64,000 bases of DNA from Cyprinodon diabolis (lineage: Eukaryota > Chordata > Actinopteri > Cyprinodontiformes > Cyprinodontidae). Positions 1-12,625 of the stretch are shown here, one piece after another. Position 1 is the stretch's first letter; the number at the start of each line of letters is the position of its first letter. The position numbers and the translations under genes were made by a program. The notes beneath the pieces are model-generated. The model made no database searches, was not told the DNA's origin, and saw only the letters and a program-made list of their open reading frames with translations. Location of the stretch: NCBI GenBank assembly GCA_030533445.1, contig CM060072.1, positions 17,313,267 to 17,377,266 of the forward strand, in the 5' to 3' direction.

Positions 1-727
1 ACAGACTGTCCTTACCAGAGATGGTGTCCCTGGTTGAATTTATAACTTAATAATTATTTCTAAACAATAAGAAAATTATTTGAGCTTTTACTTCAATAAC
101 TAGCAGACCCTGTGTGTATCTAAAAAAGTAGATTGTTACTTTAACTCTAAGATTTCCTGGATCTGCTAACTTTGAGCTCAACTGGATAATAATTATGCTG
201 TTTATCAGTTGCTGTAGATGCTGATTAAATACTTTAATTTCTTTCTCATCTCTGCCTCATTCAGTCTGTGACCTTTAACAATTTGGGTATTTATGTTCGG
301 GGAGATGATCTACTGCCGATTGGCTAAACAGTATGATAATGTGAAATGACTGTTTACAACAATTGGGACATATGAGTCTCAGTGAAATATTTTCAAAGGA
401 ATGAAGTGATGTTTACCCTTTTAAGTTCAGCCTTCTTGTCATTTGCTGATAACTCAAACCCTTTTTTCCAGGCTGAATAGTTTGCTGACATCTGTCAACA
501 CAACACAAAAATATTTTTTTCCTTTCTGATGAGGTTCTCCTTTTTCTTAATCTGCTCACTGGAGTGGCTAATTTTATATTCTTTACTTAACAACAACAAC
601 AACAACAACACTTTAAATAGTGTTGTCAGAATAGTTTGACACTGATTTTATGAAATTGTTCGATATCAGTTTTCCGTTTGTAGAAAATTTTGATTTCTTT
701 CTTTTTTTTGTTTGTTTGTTTCCACAG
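1..727 (+). other. gemin5 intron cut by the window edge
   Basis: AT-rich sequence ending in a polypyrimidine tract and a CAG acceptor at 725-727. I see no further exon in it. A short CAA trinucleotide run lies at about 592-610. Confidence 0.7.
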
Positions 728-3700
728 AAAATCCCCCTGAGAGCCCAGTGCTGCTGACTGAGCCATATCGTAGGCTGCCTGGGCACACGGCTAAAATCAC
801 CGGCATGGCCTGGAGTCCACACCACAGCGGCCGACTGGTCACCGCCTCGTACGACGGCACCGCTCAGGTCTGTATGAAAACGGAACTGGATAGTAACAGG
901 ATGTGCTGTTACTTTACAGGTGCTGGTGAAGATTCTCAGTCATCCAGGTCATGGTTATTCCAAAAAAAGAAAGTTAAAAACAATCCACTAGACTTTTCGC
1001 TTCCCATCCAGGAAGCTTTTCAATTCAAAATGTCAGGAATAGCGTTAGGTTCGAGGTTTTATACAGTAGCCCATCAAAACCATTTGTTTGTTTTGAAAAC
1101 ATGCAAATTTAAACGGATGAAGGGGTCCACCCCTTTGGAATGGGGGTTGTTTGGCTTCCTTTGTTAGACTGCAATGCCCCATACCTGTCTAAGTGTCTGA
1201 AAGGGTTGTTGTTAAAGGGAAACATTATCCTGTAATTACTTTACAGGAAAAATGAACTATTTTTCCTTTCTTAAAATGTATTTTCAAACTTTATTCACCA
1301 TCAAACCTTGAATTAATCCAACCTGTTCTCAATGCTTCTGGTCATATAAGCTCACGTCTCAAATTTTTTCAGCGAGCCCTCTGTCTGTCAGTTCATCCAT
1401 AATTTTATCCATATGAGTGTTGATCGATTAGCCTGGCAGCCACTCCATTTGTCCAGTAATCAATCCACTCCTTTTAGTAATCCAGACACACATTTATCCA
1501 GTTTCGTCACCTTTTCTGGCCTTTGAGGCCTAGTTTCTATAGAAATGGCGGCTTAAAACAGAAACATCCATCGTCATACTTTGAATATGGGTTAAAAAGA
1601 AATCTGGGAATAAAAGATTTGAGTCTTAAAAATTAAAGATATGTAGAAAGTCTGAAACAACATAAAATGTTCCCAAAGTGATCCATCCATTTCTAATCAT
1701 TACAGTGGACTATTGTGTTGTGTCCCTCTATGTAGGTGTGGGGTGTCCAAGAGGAGACAGCTATCTCCAACTACCGCGGCCACACTGGTTATTTGCTGTG
1801 TGTGGATTGGTCTCCGGTTGATCCAGATGTGATCTGGACTGGAGGGAAAGACTTTACGGTTCACGAGTGGAGGGTGTCTGAGCAGGAGTTCACAAAGCCT
1901 CCTAAAGGTAAAGGTAGGCACGAAATATGCATCTGGATATCAGTAAAATCACTTCATATAACATTGTGCTGTGGTTTAATCTCAGGGAAGAAGATGGTTC
2001 TGCTACAAGAGAAGAAGCAGAGGAAGAAGAACAACACTGGATCCGGAGGACCGGTTGAGCCAAAGCTAAATGGAGATGCAGTGACTGAAGGAAAGGTGAC
2101 GATAGAGCAGGGTCCGTCTGTTGAAGATGAAGAGGAAGAAGTCATCTCAACAAACAGCCTTGATTCTCCAGCAGGTAACAAAATATTAGATAATGCAAGC
2201 AGGTCTCAGTTAATAGCATATGAAAAAATACATCTTTTCTTTTCAGCAGCTCCTGAGATGCAGAGGAAACCCAATTCTGCTGCAAAAAGTAAAGAGAAAC
2301 CAGGTCTGTGATTTAAACTCTTTAGACACATGAAGAAATAAAGATTATTTTTAACTGCTAGTTTGTAAAAAATTAACCTCTAATGGGTTTCTTTCTCAGT
2401 TTAATGCAAGTATTAGACCAGCCCTTAGTTTGTGAATATCTCATGATATCTTCTCTGATGCTTCATCAGATCTGCTGAAGAAGAAAAAGCCTCGCTCCAT
2501 GCTGCCCCTCAGTACATCCATGGATCACAGGCCTAAAGAGGAGCTGCTGCAAGACTGCGTGACTCTGGCTTCAGTCAGAAACTCCGATGGTGGGAAGGGA
2601 CTGCAGATATGAATTGGCTTATGCTACAATCTAGTGCAGCTCATCAAATTGTGACTCTAATAGTTGAGCTGTACATTTTACCTTTTCAAATAGTTATTAT
2701 GTTTGCTTCAGAAATGTCAGTCATTCATTTGTTGGACTCAGCAGCTCCATTAAAAAAAAAAACAGAAACAGAAACTCTTCTCAAACTCTGCCCCCCTTTC
2801 AGTGCTGGGCCCGTCTGAGTAGATGGAAGCATTACATGATTCGGGCCCAGATTTGATTGTTTTTAAATAAGGATTTCTACAAAATTATTCAAATGATAAT
2901 TGTTTTTTTATTTTTTTTTTTTCTAAGGTTAATATTTGTGTGATCATTTTCTCTATAATCTTTTTGCTGCTGTAAACACCAGAATTCCCCCATTGTGGGA
3001 CCATAAAGGGATTTTCTATTTTATTCCAATGGATGTACTGGATGTTTTAAAGGAGAATGAGGCCTGAATACAAAATAATTAACTTCCCGATCATAATTAT
3101 ACGCTGCTTTGCACTGGTCTGTCTCATGAAGATATTTGGCTGCAACTTGACCAAGTACGAAGCTTTTTTTTTATGACATACATTAAACTTTTTAGTCAAA
3201 AGGTGTTGATCCAGATGGAAATCATATCAGTATATCTGCATCAACTTGCAACTTAGAAATTACACTTGTTGATTTAAGTTTTTTGTGTGTTCTTTCAGCG
3301 CCACCTGCAGGCTGTGTCCCAGGCAAAGGAGATTACATCCATCTGGGTTTGTTTCATGACAGAGAAGCCCTTTACCGGATGTTTGAGGCTGAAGGTTTGT
3401 GAGGTTTCTTTTCCCTCCAGCTGCTGCTCTTCAGCCTGTTATAAGCTTTAATTACCTTTTTTTGTACATTTTTTTCTATTAGAGGAGAGCCATGTGGAGG
3501 CAGGCCACTATGATTCTGTCACATATCTGCGGCTGTGGAGCGGAGACCTCCAGGGGGCGCTGCAGCTAGCCACTGAAAGAGGAGAGCTGAACGACCACCT
3601 GCTGTCTATCGCTCCCATGGGTAACAAGTTTGCATCCAGAGTTGGTCCTGCTGTATTCTTGTTTCTCTATTTCTGTTTTTATCTTTGGGAAACTCTCTGT

Positions 3701-6700
3701 TTCTCCCCTTGCCCACAGCTGGCTTTGAAGTGTGGAGCCGTACGGTAGAGGCCTTTGTCAAACAGCTGTGTCTGCAGGAGCAGTTCCTGAAGGCAGCATC
3801 CCACCTACTGTCTCTCAACAAGGTGTATGAAGCTGTCGACCTGCTCAGGTCCAACAAGCTCTACAGGTCTGTGTCTCCCAGTGTTTTTACATAGAGGACA
3901 GTAATGAGGGGCTCAGGGGTATATATGGAATTTTCTCTTCCACAAATAAAAAAATAAATACTAATATACTAATACTAATAAAATCTTTATAGCAACTGGA
4001 TGAACCTGTGGTTCTTGAAATGGTGAGGACTTTAAAACACAAAATCGTTGTATTAGTTTATTTACTGTAGATTTTCTCTACTGTAAATATGCTCAAAATT
4101 TTACTTACAGGTTTGTTTTGAGAATTTAACATCTTTTAATCTTCATAAATTGTGACAGAGCTAATTTTGATCTGAAAAAAAGTAATAAACAATATCGCCC
4201 ATTTAGTTTTTCCATGTTTGTTAACATAAGTGACCTAAAGTGCTGAGAAATTTATTTTTAGTTATTTGTGTTTCTGTTGTAGCTTTAGTGGATGAGCCTC
4301 CAGTCACCGCTGCACACTTAACTAGAACAGACTTTGTTGAAAAGAATTTGTTGGTTCTTTGAAAATACAAAAAAAATAATAATAATCTTTTATCACAATT
4401 AATACTGTGCATCCCTCCATAGAGGCACAACTCTAAGCTTAAAACCCTCAGGAAGCTCCAAGCAGTTGTTTTCTTTTTTAAGCCATCAAAAAGTTTCTGG
4501 TTGCTCACTTTTTATGGTACTGGAACTGGCAGAGCTCACTGGTTTGGGTGGTTTGCTGGCACACACTTTACTTTCAAACATAATACAGAAAAGCTTGAGC
4601 TAAATATTAACCCGATACATCCATCCAAAGTTTGCTTAGGACCAATTAATTGGAACTCCCAATTATGTCAAAGTTCCAACCATCTAAATCGTGTTTATCG
4701 TCTCAGAGATGGGTCACTGTCCTAACTGTGGAGCATGGAGGAGAGCTGAGATTTTCTTTACTCAAGGCAGGGGATAAAGCTGGAGGGCATTATGTATCTT
4801 AAAATTTTAACTCCACTCAAGATCTTTGTCAAAATAAAGACTTTATCATGACCTGTTAAAAATGAGCAGATCTATCAGTCATCAGAGTCCAGAACGGATA
4901 ATGCTGGATTGTCTTTTCAAAAGGTTTAAATGTAAAGATAGTGTTAGAGATAATATGAATGTAACACTTTCTTGAAAAATGGATGGTTTGGACAGTTTTT
5001 CTTTTTGAAAGCCAATGTAAAGCAGAATGAAGTGCATTCCTGGTAAAGACTTTTGTTTTAATGCTGTTTAATTTATGGTTCCGCTAAGCTCCTAACAGGG
5101 CGTTCCTTCTGTTTGTTTCTCAGGGAAGCCATAGCTTTGGCAAAGGCCCGGCTTTCAGCAGAGGACCCTCTGTTGAGGGATCTTTACACGTGTTGGGCTG
5201 CTGTGCTGGAGAAAGATGGACATTTATCTTCTGCTGCTAAATGGTCAGAACCCAGAACAACAGATCTAGACTCAGAATTTGGATTGTGACAATAACCTGT
5301 TTTTTTTTTTCCTATCTCTTTTTTGTCTCAGTTTCCTTGCTGCTGGCTGCAGTTTCGATGCAGCCAAAGTCATCTCCAAAAAAAACGATGTCCCATCCCT
5401 GAGGACTGCAGCCGATATGGCTAGAATTTCCGGAGAGAAAGTTCTGGCTCAATCACTAACGCTAAGATGCGCCAAAGACCTTGCAGCTGCTCAGGACTGG
5501 GTTGGCGCACAGGAGGTCCTGAGCTCCCTGAGCCCCCTACTGGTCAGGACCTGTCATAGCTTGAATCCTCCTCTAAAACAGAATTGATAGATGCATCTAA
5601 TCTGAATCTCTCTGCTCTGCAGGCCCACAGACTCCACTTGTGTGTGGCGGAGCTGTTGTCTGTAACGCTTGCAGGCTCCGGCATCTACTCCCCAACTTCC
5701 TGTGTCTCTAGTCATCCGTGGGCAACGCTAAAAGGTTCCAACACCCTGCAGGACAGAGTGAGAGACATCTGGGATGAAGAGTTTCAGGTTTTCCCAAACT
5801 CAGCTGGAGATTTGAGCGCTGAGATTCTTCTACAAGAGCTGAAGTCTGTGGAGACTCCAGCACGGGGTGCTAGTATCCCTCTCAGACAGGTACATGTAAA
5901 ATAAAAAATAAAAAAGACTAAAGAGAATTAAACATAAACCTGGAAATGGACTGATTTTTTTTCCTTTTCTTTTTTTTTGTGTGTCCATGTCCCCATCTTT
6001 AGGCTCTGCTGTACTCGTCAGTCCATCTAACTCGTTCCCTGCTCAGCTGGTTACAGAACGATGATAAAATGCTTATTGCAGAGCTGTGGCAGTCTTTGGC
6101 TTGGGTCAGGGAGGCAGGAAACTTTGGTGTCACTGCGATGTTCTGCCGGCTGCTCTTTCCCGAAGGTACCCCACCCAAAGCAAAAAAAAAAATTTCTTTA
6201 AGATTCTATTTAAGCCGGTTTGAAAGCAGTCTGCAGGGATTTTCCTAAATAGTAATGAAGCCATCCATTTGTCATTCAGGTGATGTCGGGATATTTTCCA
6301 AGAAGCATTCCAAAACCCTCCAACACTTTGGAGCTGAAGCCAGCAGCCTGCAGGCGTTTGTTTGTTACCACCGGCTGTATGAGTGCTGGTGGAGGAACTC
6401 GCAGGTCAAAAATGAAACCTGCTCAGACGGTGAGAACGAGTTAAACGGCAAAGAGACGACTGCAGAAACGCTGGAGTTGGAGGAGAGCATCTGCAAAAGG
6501 AGCAACAGCTCTGAAGAACGTGACTTTGAGCCGTCGGTGCTTCTGTCTGAGCCCCATGCTGCCTGTCAGGCTATTCAGAAATCTGTAAGAGAGCTCCAGG
6601 AGCGACTGTCCGCTATGGTTCTACAGCACAGCCAAGTCCGGCAAGGACAGCCGGACTCTGGGGTCAAACGGGAAGACAGTCAGTCACAATCCTCAGATCA

Positions 6701-7948
6701 GCAGGAAGCAGCTAAGGAAGCACAGAGGTCAGTTTCATTAACTTAACTGCATTATTTTCACTGTCATTGAAATTAGAGGTTCTTAAAATGACATTTTAAT
6801 CACCTAATCTCAGTGTTAAAAAATAAGTCTTAAAAATATTTTTCTCATCTGTTTTTTATGAATTTTTTTTTTTTTTTTCAATGTTTGTTGTAGTTTTGGC
6901 AGATTCTGTCTGAAAATTAATTGGCCCATGATCCAGAGCAGTATGCACCATTTCCAGTTACCTTCAGCATGAATTCCTTACACGTTAATTCCTAAAGACT
7001 GTCGTCAAACGTTGATGGTACAAATATTTTGGTTTTAGGATAAATATAGTTGTCTGCTTTTATTACTATTAGTTGGCTCCTCTGAGCCGTTACTTTGGTT
7101 CCAGACTAGGGAAAGCTGGACTTTCACCTGCAGGTTTGAGCAGGAGATAGACCAATTAGGTCCTCATCTGCAGGAATGGATGAGAGGCTGTTTATGCAGT
7201 AAGCAAAGATCGGGTAAAAATAATTATTTGCTTGTCTAGTCTTTAGAAGGTGAAATGAACTTCATATGCAGTGAGTCTGAACACTGCTGCTTCTCTCCAG
7301 TATCAAATGAAAGAGCTGATGTTTCAGGCATCCTAGACAAGGGTCAGAATTCCCAGAATGAGTTATTTTACTGCAGGGAGACATGTCTGAGTTTTCCTTC
7401 TGGATCAGTTATACCTGCACTCCAATCTCTAAGCTGGAAAAAGATTGATAGGCAACGACTTTTAAATTGAAGGTGCACTTCAAGCGTGACAGTCTTACAG
7501 GGTTAATTTTGTACAATCAGAACGTTTTAACGGGTGTGCTCGGCCTTTTTGTGACTTATTTTCTTGATGTTTCTTTGTTTGCAGTTCTGAAGAACAGGAA
7601 ACGTTTCTCTCTTTGTCCTCAAAGATATCCAAACTCCAAGAGGAGATGACTAACATTCCCAACACAATCAAGGTACATAACTAGCAGTTAATGAGGAGAC
7701 TAATGGGTTGGCAGGTCTGGATCCAAACAATTGAAAATGAACACTTTAAATTTATGGTCTTGCAGATGTTTCCTCGCCCAGATGTGGTGGAATGTTGCCT
7801 TGTTCTCTTGCATCTCAGCAAGACTTCTCCCATGTCTGATGCTATACAAGAACAAGCAAAAGACCTGCTCCAAAAATATGGAACAAGTCCCTTCATCTTA
7901 AAAGCATCCCGAAGATTCCTGACAACATCCGGCTTTCATTTGGACTGA
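728..7948 (+). CDS. gemin5: Gem-associated protein 5 (gemin5), 3' part, 15 exons
   Basis: Gemin5 is the SMN-complex subunit that recognises snRNA Sm sites and the m7G cap through its WD40 domains; it also binds ribosomes and regulates translation. The gene is cut by the left edge: the first exon here opens mid-codon. Exons: 728-867, 1736-1913, 1986-2174, 2247-2303, 2470-2589, 3299-3394, 3483-3620, 3719-3866, 5124-5243, 5332-5542, 5623-5889, 6003-6165, 6280-6727, 7585-7672, 7766-7948. All junctions keep phase, giving about 847 residues in the window. The first two exons encode the last WD repeats ([30 protein letters not shown]). A lysine-rich linker ([16 protein letters not shown]) follows, then a helical TPR-like region (3483-6165) and an acidic/polar segment. 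The end, with [15 protein letters not shown], matches the conserved Gemin5 C-terminus. The human protein is about 1,508 residues, so roughly the first 650 are missing. Exon edges in the acidic region are the least certain. Confidence 0.95.
918..1165 (-). mobile_element. Penelope-like retroelement 3' tail fragment
   Basis: This stretch in the gemin5 intron shares its order of motifs with the fragment at 48,880-49,340. Both have a 'ttcccatccag' block, then 'aaaatgtcaggaatagcgtta' or its variant, then 'aaacatgcaaatt', then 'ggtccacccct'. In the second copy this tail follows a reading frame resembling the C-terminal GIY-YIG region of Penelope-like elements, which gives the orientation (minus). 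This copy is only the non-coding 3' end and is degenerate. The family name comes from recollection of fish repeats, not from a search. Confidence 0.5.
3867..5123 (+). other. gemin5 intron of 1.26 kb, no gene seen
   Basis: This is the longest gemin5 intron visible. It is AT-rich, with no coding-like frame and no recognised repeat. It ends in a good acceptor (gtttgtttctcag) before exon 5124. Confidence 0.6.
6728..7584 (+). other. gemin5 penultimate-region intron, no gene seen
   Basis: An 857-bp intron between the long acidic exon and the short helical exon at 7585. It holds a poly-T tract near 6866 and no recognisable repeat or exon. Confidence 0.6.
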
Positions 7949-7978
7949 AACAAACTACTCACTCACAGCTTTTTCTGA

Positions 7979-7984
7979 AATAAA
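7979..7984 (+). terminator. gemin5: gemin5 polyadenylation signal AATAAA
   Basis: AATAAA lies 30 bp after the gemin5 stop codon, so the 3'UTR would be under 60 nt. The convergent cnot8 signal is only about 180 bp away. Confidence 0.7.
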
Positions 7985-8166
7985 ACTATCTTTGAAAATA
8001 ATCGAGTCAATGAAACTACATCAAGACATGGATTTTCTTTGTTTGACTGAATTTAAGTTAAAGCTTCTTTATCTTAAGTTTTATGTTCTACTTTGCTGAG
8101 GAACACAAAGGATATTTACATAATTTGGAATGAGCAAAAACATGCATTTTGGTTGAAATAATACAT

Positions 8167-8172
8167 TTTATT
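8167..8172 (-). terminator. cnot8: cnot8 polyadenylation signal AATAAA
   Basis: TTTATT on the plus strand reads AATAAA on the minus strand, about 350 bp beyond the cnot8 stop codon. The 3'UTR would cover about 8,150-8,519. Confidence 0.6.
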
Positions 8173-8519
8173 TACAGTCCCTTTCAGCAACAACTTAAAA
8201 AAAAAAATCCCTGTAGGGAAAAGGGGTGGTTGGGGAGGATCTGTCTGAGGTGAATCAGAACTGAGAAGTCTTTAAAATGTCAGGAGCTGGTCCCACGCTG
8301 TAAAAACAAACATGTTTTTAAAAAACAGATCTGACTTGTTTGGCCTGAGACACGTTTAAAAAGCGACATGGAAAGAAACGAGTCAGCCACTGAAGGATCT
8401 CTTCCCGCTGAGAGTCCACAGAAAAAGGCGCTCAGATATGTTTAGACAAGTCTTTTTGAAGAACTCGAGAGCAGGAATTGGTCGGTGGGTTTTAAAAACA
8501 GGCGAGTCCGATCAGACGC

Positions 8520-10794
8520 TCAGTGTTTGTTGTTGGTCTCCTCCTGTCCCGAGCCGGAGATCCCGTTCTGTGGCTGGCTGGATCCAGAGCCGAGACCATA
8601 CAGCCTCCCGCAGTACTTGGCGTCATCAATGTGGTCTTCGAAGAAAAGCTGGACAGACAATATTTTAATTTAAAACTTATCTGCAAAAATGTTTGCAGCA
8701 TGATGGCTCAGATGCCATTGGTCTATCTCAAATCGCACTTCAGACTAACTTAACTTGTATACTGTATTGTAACAAGTGAATAAATTAATTTAGATTTATT
8801 TGTTCTTGCTTTTTTAAGAGAAAAATAATTTAACAGATCTCAGCTTCAAAGGTTGGGGCTTAGTTTACCTCTTTCATCCTGAAGAAAGCCATCCCTGTGA
8901 GCAACGAGTCGGATCCAGCCTGATGCTGTCGTCCGATCCTCTTCAGTTCCAACTGGTCTGCTACTTCCTGCAAGCCTCCCTGCAGCACAAACACAGCAAG
9001 CAGGTGAGTCCAGTCTCTTCTGATGACTAAAATGAATCCAATATGACACTGATACGTTTCAGCAAACCTTGAGACTTTTGCAGCTCTTCATCAGGTACTT
9101 GACGTCATAAATTGCAGGAAAAAACAAGTTTAGGATCTGAAAGAAGTCGTGCTCCTCTTCAGGGAGGCGAGCATCTGTCAGGAGCTTCACCAGATAGCCA
9201 AAGTCGTAACCGCTGGAAGATCAAACAAAGTGTTAATCAAAGTGTAGATGGTTATCAAACGATGAGGGCTGGATTTGCTTGGATTCAAAAGTTCAAAACA
9301 ACCAACCTGTGGAAGGAGAGCCACTTTACGTTTTCACATAGCACCAGGCCCGACGTCATGAGAAGCTCAGCGAAGTACAGCGTGTCGATTCCTTCTTCTT
9401 CATGCTTTTTGAACTGCAGGCCAGAGTTCTGCAGCAAGTCTATGGAGTCCTGTGAATACATATCTTCGCTGTGGTGGGGAAAAAATTTACAACAAATACA
9501 TCAGCTCCAAACATTTTACTAAATACCATCCATACAAGCCAATAAAACTGTTCTGCTGTTCTAATTAGAGAAAATAAAAGATTGAATTCAGTTTAGAGTC
9601 GACATAAGATAAGCTCAAATTAAACGTACAGATTTTACAACAATAAACTGTTCATTTCCACTTTGTGGAGCTTGTATTTAATTGAACCAGTGAGACAGAT
9701 GCTAAGTTACAGTCTTGTTCCTTCACAGTTGAACTTGTTAACGATAAAGATGGACATATTCCTAAAGGTAAAGTAATCTGAAGCCATACTGGGTCCATCT
9801 GTTCCAAGTCGGCACCTGTTAGTAAATGAAAACTTCAGCTCCTGTCCATAAATGCTACAAAAATAATCTATAACACAAGGATGTCTGCATTATAATAAAT
9901 ATGCTTTTTGGTGATGTGGCAGCCTGATAAGTCAATGAATAAGACCTAAAAAAAAACACAGCTAATACAGCAAGAAATCATCTAACACTGAATCTCCAGA
10001 GAAACATTTTCCACCTACGTGAGGTTGAATTTGAAGTTGAACTGCCACGTCGTAATGCCTGGAGGATAATTGCCATCCTCATTCATGAAGGTGAGTCCAA
10101 GCTGGATGATTTTCAGGAGATCCACGTTGCACCTCAGCAGTTGGTACTGGTAGTCCACCGTGCTGCGAAACTCTCCGATTGGCCGCACGACAACCCCAGG
10201 GAACTCTGTGTCCTGGTAAAAAAGAAATGTTGGAAGAGGTCATTGGTTAGCAGGTATGCCGCGTTGCTCATCTCACTGATCTGTTAAAATAAAAGTCATT
10301 CAGTGTTACCCAATTAAAAAGGAGATAAATGGAAGGAGAAAGAAAAGATGGAAACATGTTTATACTTAAAAAAAACTATCACAATTTTATTTGCTTTTTC
10401 CGGAATTAGTAGGAATTCTGTAAAACACATTTGCTCTCAAAATATATTAATCTAACAAACTTAAACAACATAAAGTAAAAGAAAAAGCTACTGTTGCACC
10501 TTAGTTAGCATTACAGGTTTAGACACTATTGTGTATTTGCGGATATAGCTTAGCTTCAGATATTAGAGCATAGAGTGGATCAGCTGGTCATTAACAGCTC
10601 AGAGCTAATTTAATTAATTAAAGATGGACATATTTAATTTAGCTATGTAGGAAGAGTATAAACTGTTGAGATCTTACCATGGCAACATAGTTGTAGCTTT
10701 GGATAATCTGTCTGATCTTCCTCATTTCTTCTTCCACATTGCTTGCCCAGACCTCACAAATGATCTGACTGGAATCTGCAAGTGCAGCTGGCAT
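8520..10794 (-). CDS. cnot8: CCR4-NOT transcription complex subunit 8 (CNOT8/Caf1b deadenylase)
   Basis: Catalytic DEDD-family 3'-5' poly(A) exonuclease of the CCR4-NOT complex, acting in cytoplasmic deadenylation. Coding exons, high to low coordinate: 10678-10794 (start codon 10792-10794), 10019-10212, 9307-9468, 9068-9212, 8869-8979, 8520-8648 (stop at 8520). They total 858 bp, or 285 codons plus stop. The protein begins [16 protein letters not shown]. Catalytic residues are visible: D and E in AMDTEFPG (split over exons 1-2), D in SGYDFGYL, and D with the following helix in [18 protein letters not shown]8 is chosen over its near-twin CNOT7 because of [41 protein letters not shown] and [11 protein letters not shown], and because gemin5 is adjacent, as in human. 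The C-terminal tail after YGLGSGS is polar (ending EETNNKH) and differs from the human tail, which is normal for this family. Confidence 0.96.
9469..10018 (-). other. cnot8 intron, no gene seen
   Basis: A 550-bp AT-rich intron between the exons encoding the middle of the nuclease domain. No repeat or exon recognised. Confidence 0.6.
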
Positions 10795-12529
10795 GTTGGC
10801 AGGTCAGATGAAAATTTAAAATACCAACAGTCCTGCAGCGCTCAGTGGGAAGTGAGGAGGAAATCCAATAAAAAAAAATAATTCTGGGAAAGAAAGGGAA
10901 GGAAAATGTTAGTGAAACTGATCCCAATCAAATAATTTTCCCTTAATCTCCACTAAAAACAGCAGATAAAAAAAATAAAAACTCTGCAATTAACCCAGCA
11001 AAACAACTAAAAACCAATCAGTAAAAGCACCAAAAAAAAAGTGATGCTTTTGTTTTCAAGTTTTTCTGTGCAGCATAAATATGAATATTTGGAATTCCTT
11101 CATTTTCTGTTGGATTCCAAACTAACTTCTGTGCCACTTCAGCTCATACTCTTCTTCAATTTTACCTGTGACCAGATTAAAGGGCAACAGTCTCCGAAGA
11201 GATCTCTAGACTTCATCTCACACAACTCCTCCTCAATCTCATCTGGGGAAAGCTCAGGGTGTTCTACAATGCACCCAGGCTGTACCCTGGGCCTCCTGTC
11301 AGTGGGATGTGTCTGGATCACATCTGAAACAAATCATCCCTTTTATTGTAGCGAAGCGGCTCTACTCTGAGCCTTGCCCAGAGTTGTCATGCTCCTCGAC
11401 CAGTCTCCAAGGGTGTGCCAGGCCACTCTGCGAAGGAAGCTCATTTATATGGATATTTGTTCATTTAGAGATGGACACTTGTCTGCAGTAGCCTCACTTA
11501 ATCTTTCTGTCAATCCCTTTTCATCGCTTCCATTTTCCCCTCACTTATAGAAAGGACCATGACATACTTGAACCCTTCACTTCAGACATGAACTGATCTC
11601 CACCTGGAGAAGGCAAGTGAACCTTTTCGATTGAGAACAATGGATTTTGGTGGAATCCCGTTTTTTATGTCTTCATTAAGTTATGGGTTTAGATATTGGA
11701 TATATTTGTATTTGTTTTTTTTTAAAAGACTTTTTCCCCCTCTACTTTCTTAAAACATGACTTTCAGAAACTGTTAATCAGCTAGTGATGGAATTAGACC
11801 TCCTTCGGACTTTCTGACACTTTGCTGGATTGTCTATACTTTACACCGAATATGTCCTGGCATGTCAGCTACTGGTATAGAACAGAAGATGAGGAGGGAA
11901 ACATTCAAGCTGCATAGCAAAAGCCTCTGAAAGCCTGATGGCCAGTGTTTTACAAAGACATTACAGAAAATGTCTGGCTCCTTTAAACTTAGTAATAATG
12001 TACAATGGACTTGGGCTCTTTAAAACCCAGTATCCTTTAATCCTATTGTGCTATCCCAATCTTTATGCTTATCAAATGTAAAAAAAATAAAAATATATAA
12101 TGAAAAGCATGATAAATAAAACTAAGATTAAAAAGGCTAAGACTGATAGATATTATGATAGATAGTATACATGACAGCGGCAAACGTTAGCATAAAAGCG
12201 TTTTTAGAGTTTGGTTTGGCTATAAAACAGTAAAAATGAGGAAAATAATTAGTTACAATTCCGTTCAAAAAGTATACGCATAATAAATTAGTCAAGTTCA
12301 TTAAATTATCTCCACGCAGTCGGTTTGAAATAAAAACAAACGACGCAACAGCGGAAGCGCCAGCATTTAGCTTAGCATCAAAGCTAACTATCAACCGGGA
12401 GAGACACAAAAACAAAGGGGGGATTAACAGGCGCTTCCCTGGTTTACTCATCAGTGTGTCTTTCTCGAGTCAGATTTGCAGTAAGAGGGACACATTCACG
12501 TTTAAAAAATATACTTTAGATAACTGTAC
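10795..12529 (-). other. cnot8: cnot8 5'UTR and first intron
   Basis: Upstream of the start codon the minus strand has a short 5'UTR and then a roughly 1.7-kb intron. A plausible non-coding first exon ends at 12,530, where the minus strand reads AATAGCAG followed by gtacag. Nothing else coding-like is visible. The exact boundary of the 5'UTR acceptor was not resolved. Confidence 0.5.
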
Positions 12530-12625
12530 CTGCTATTTTCTTTGACCGAATCCTGTCAGGCTGGCTGCTGATGCTAATACTGTCTAATTCGATTTCTTCC
12601 TGTTTAGCCTATTGGTCTTCATAAC
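12530..12625 (-). promoter_or_regulatory. cnot8: cnot8 promoter and probable non-coding exon 1
   Basis: The minus strand carries a CCAAT box in GACCAATAGG (about 12,609-12,618). About 80 bp downstream in transcript direction lies a GT donor at 12,529/12,530. No TATA box is seen. The start site is inferred to lie between 12,550 and 12,605. Confidence 0.45.

Noticed and set aside
712..1167. A 151-codon frame starting before the first gemin5 exon
   Set aside because: It is the exon at 728-867 read through into intron and a retroelement tail; only the exon part is gemin5.
8492..8701. Alternative minus frame over the last cnot8 exon
   Set aside because: It is out of frame with the conserved residues of the CNOT8 C-terminus; the correct frame ends at 8,520.
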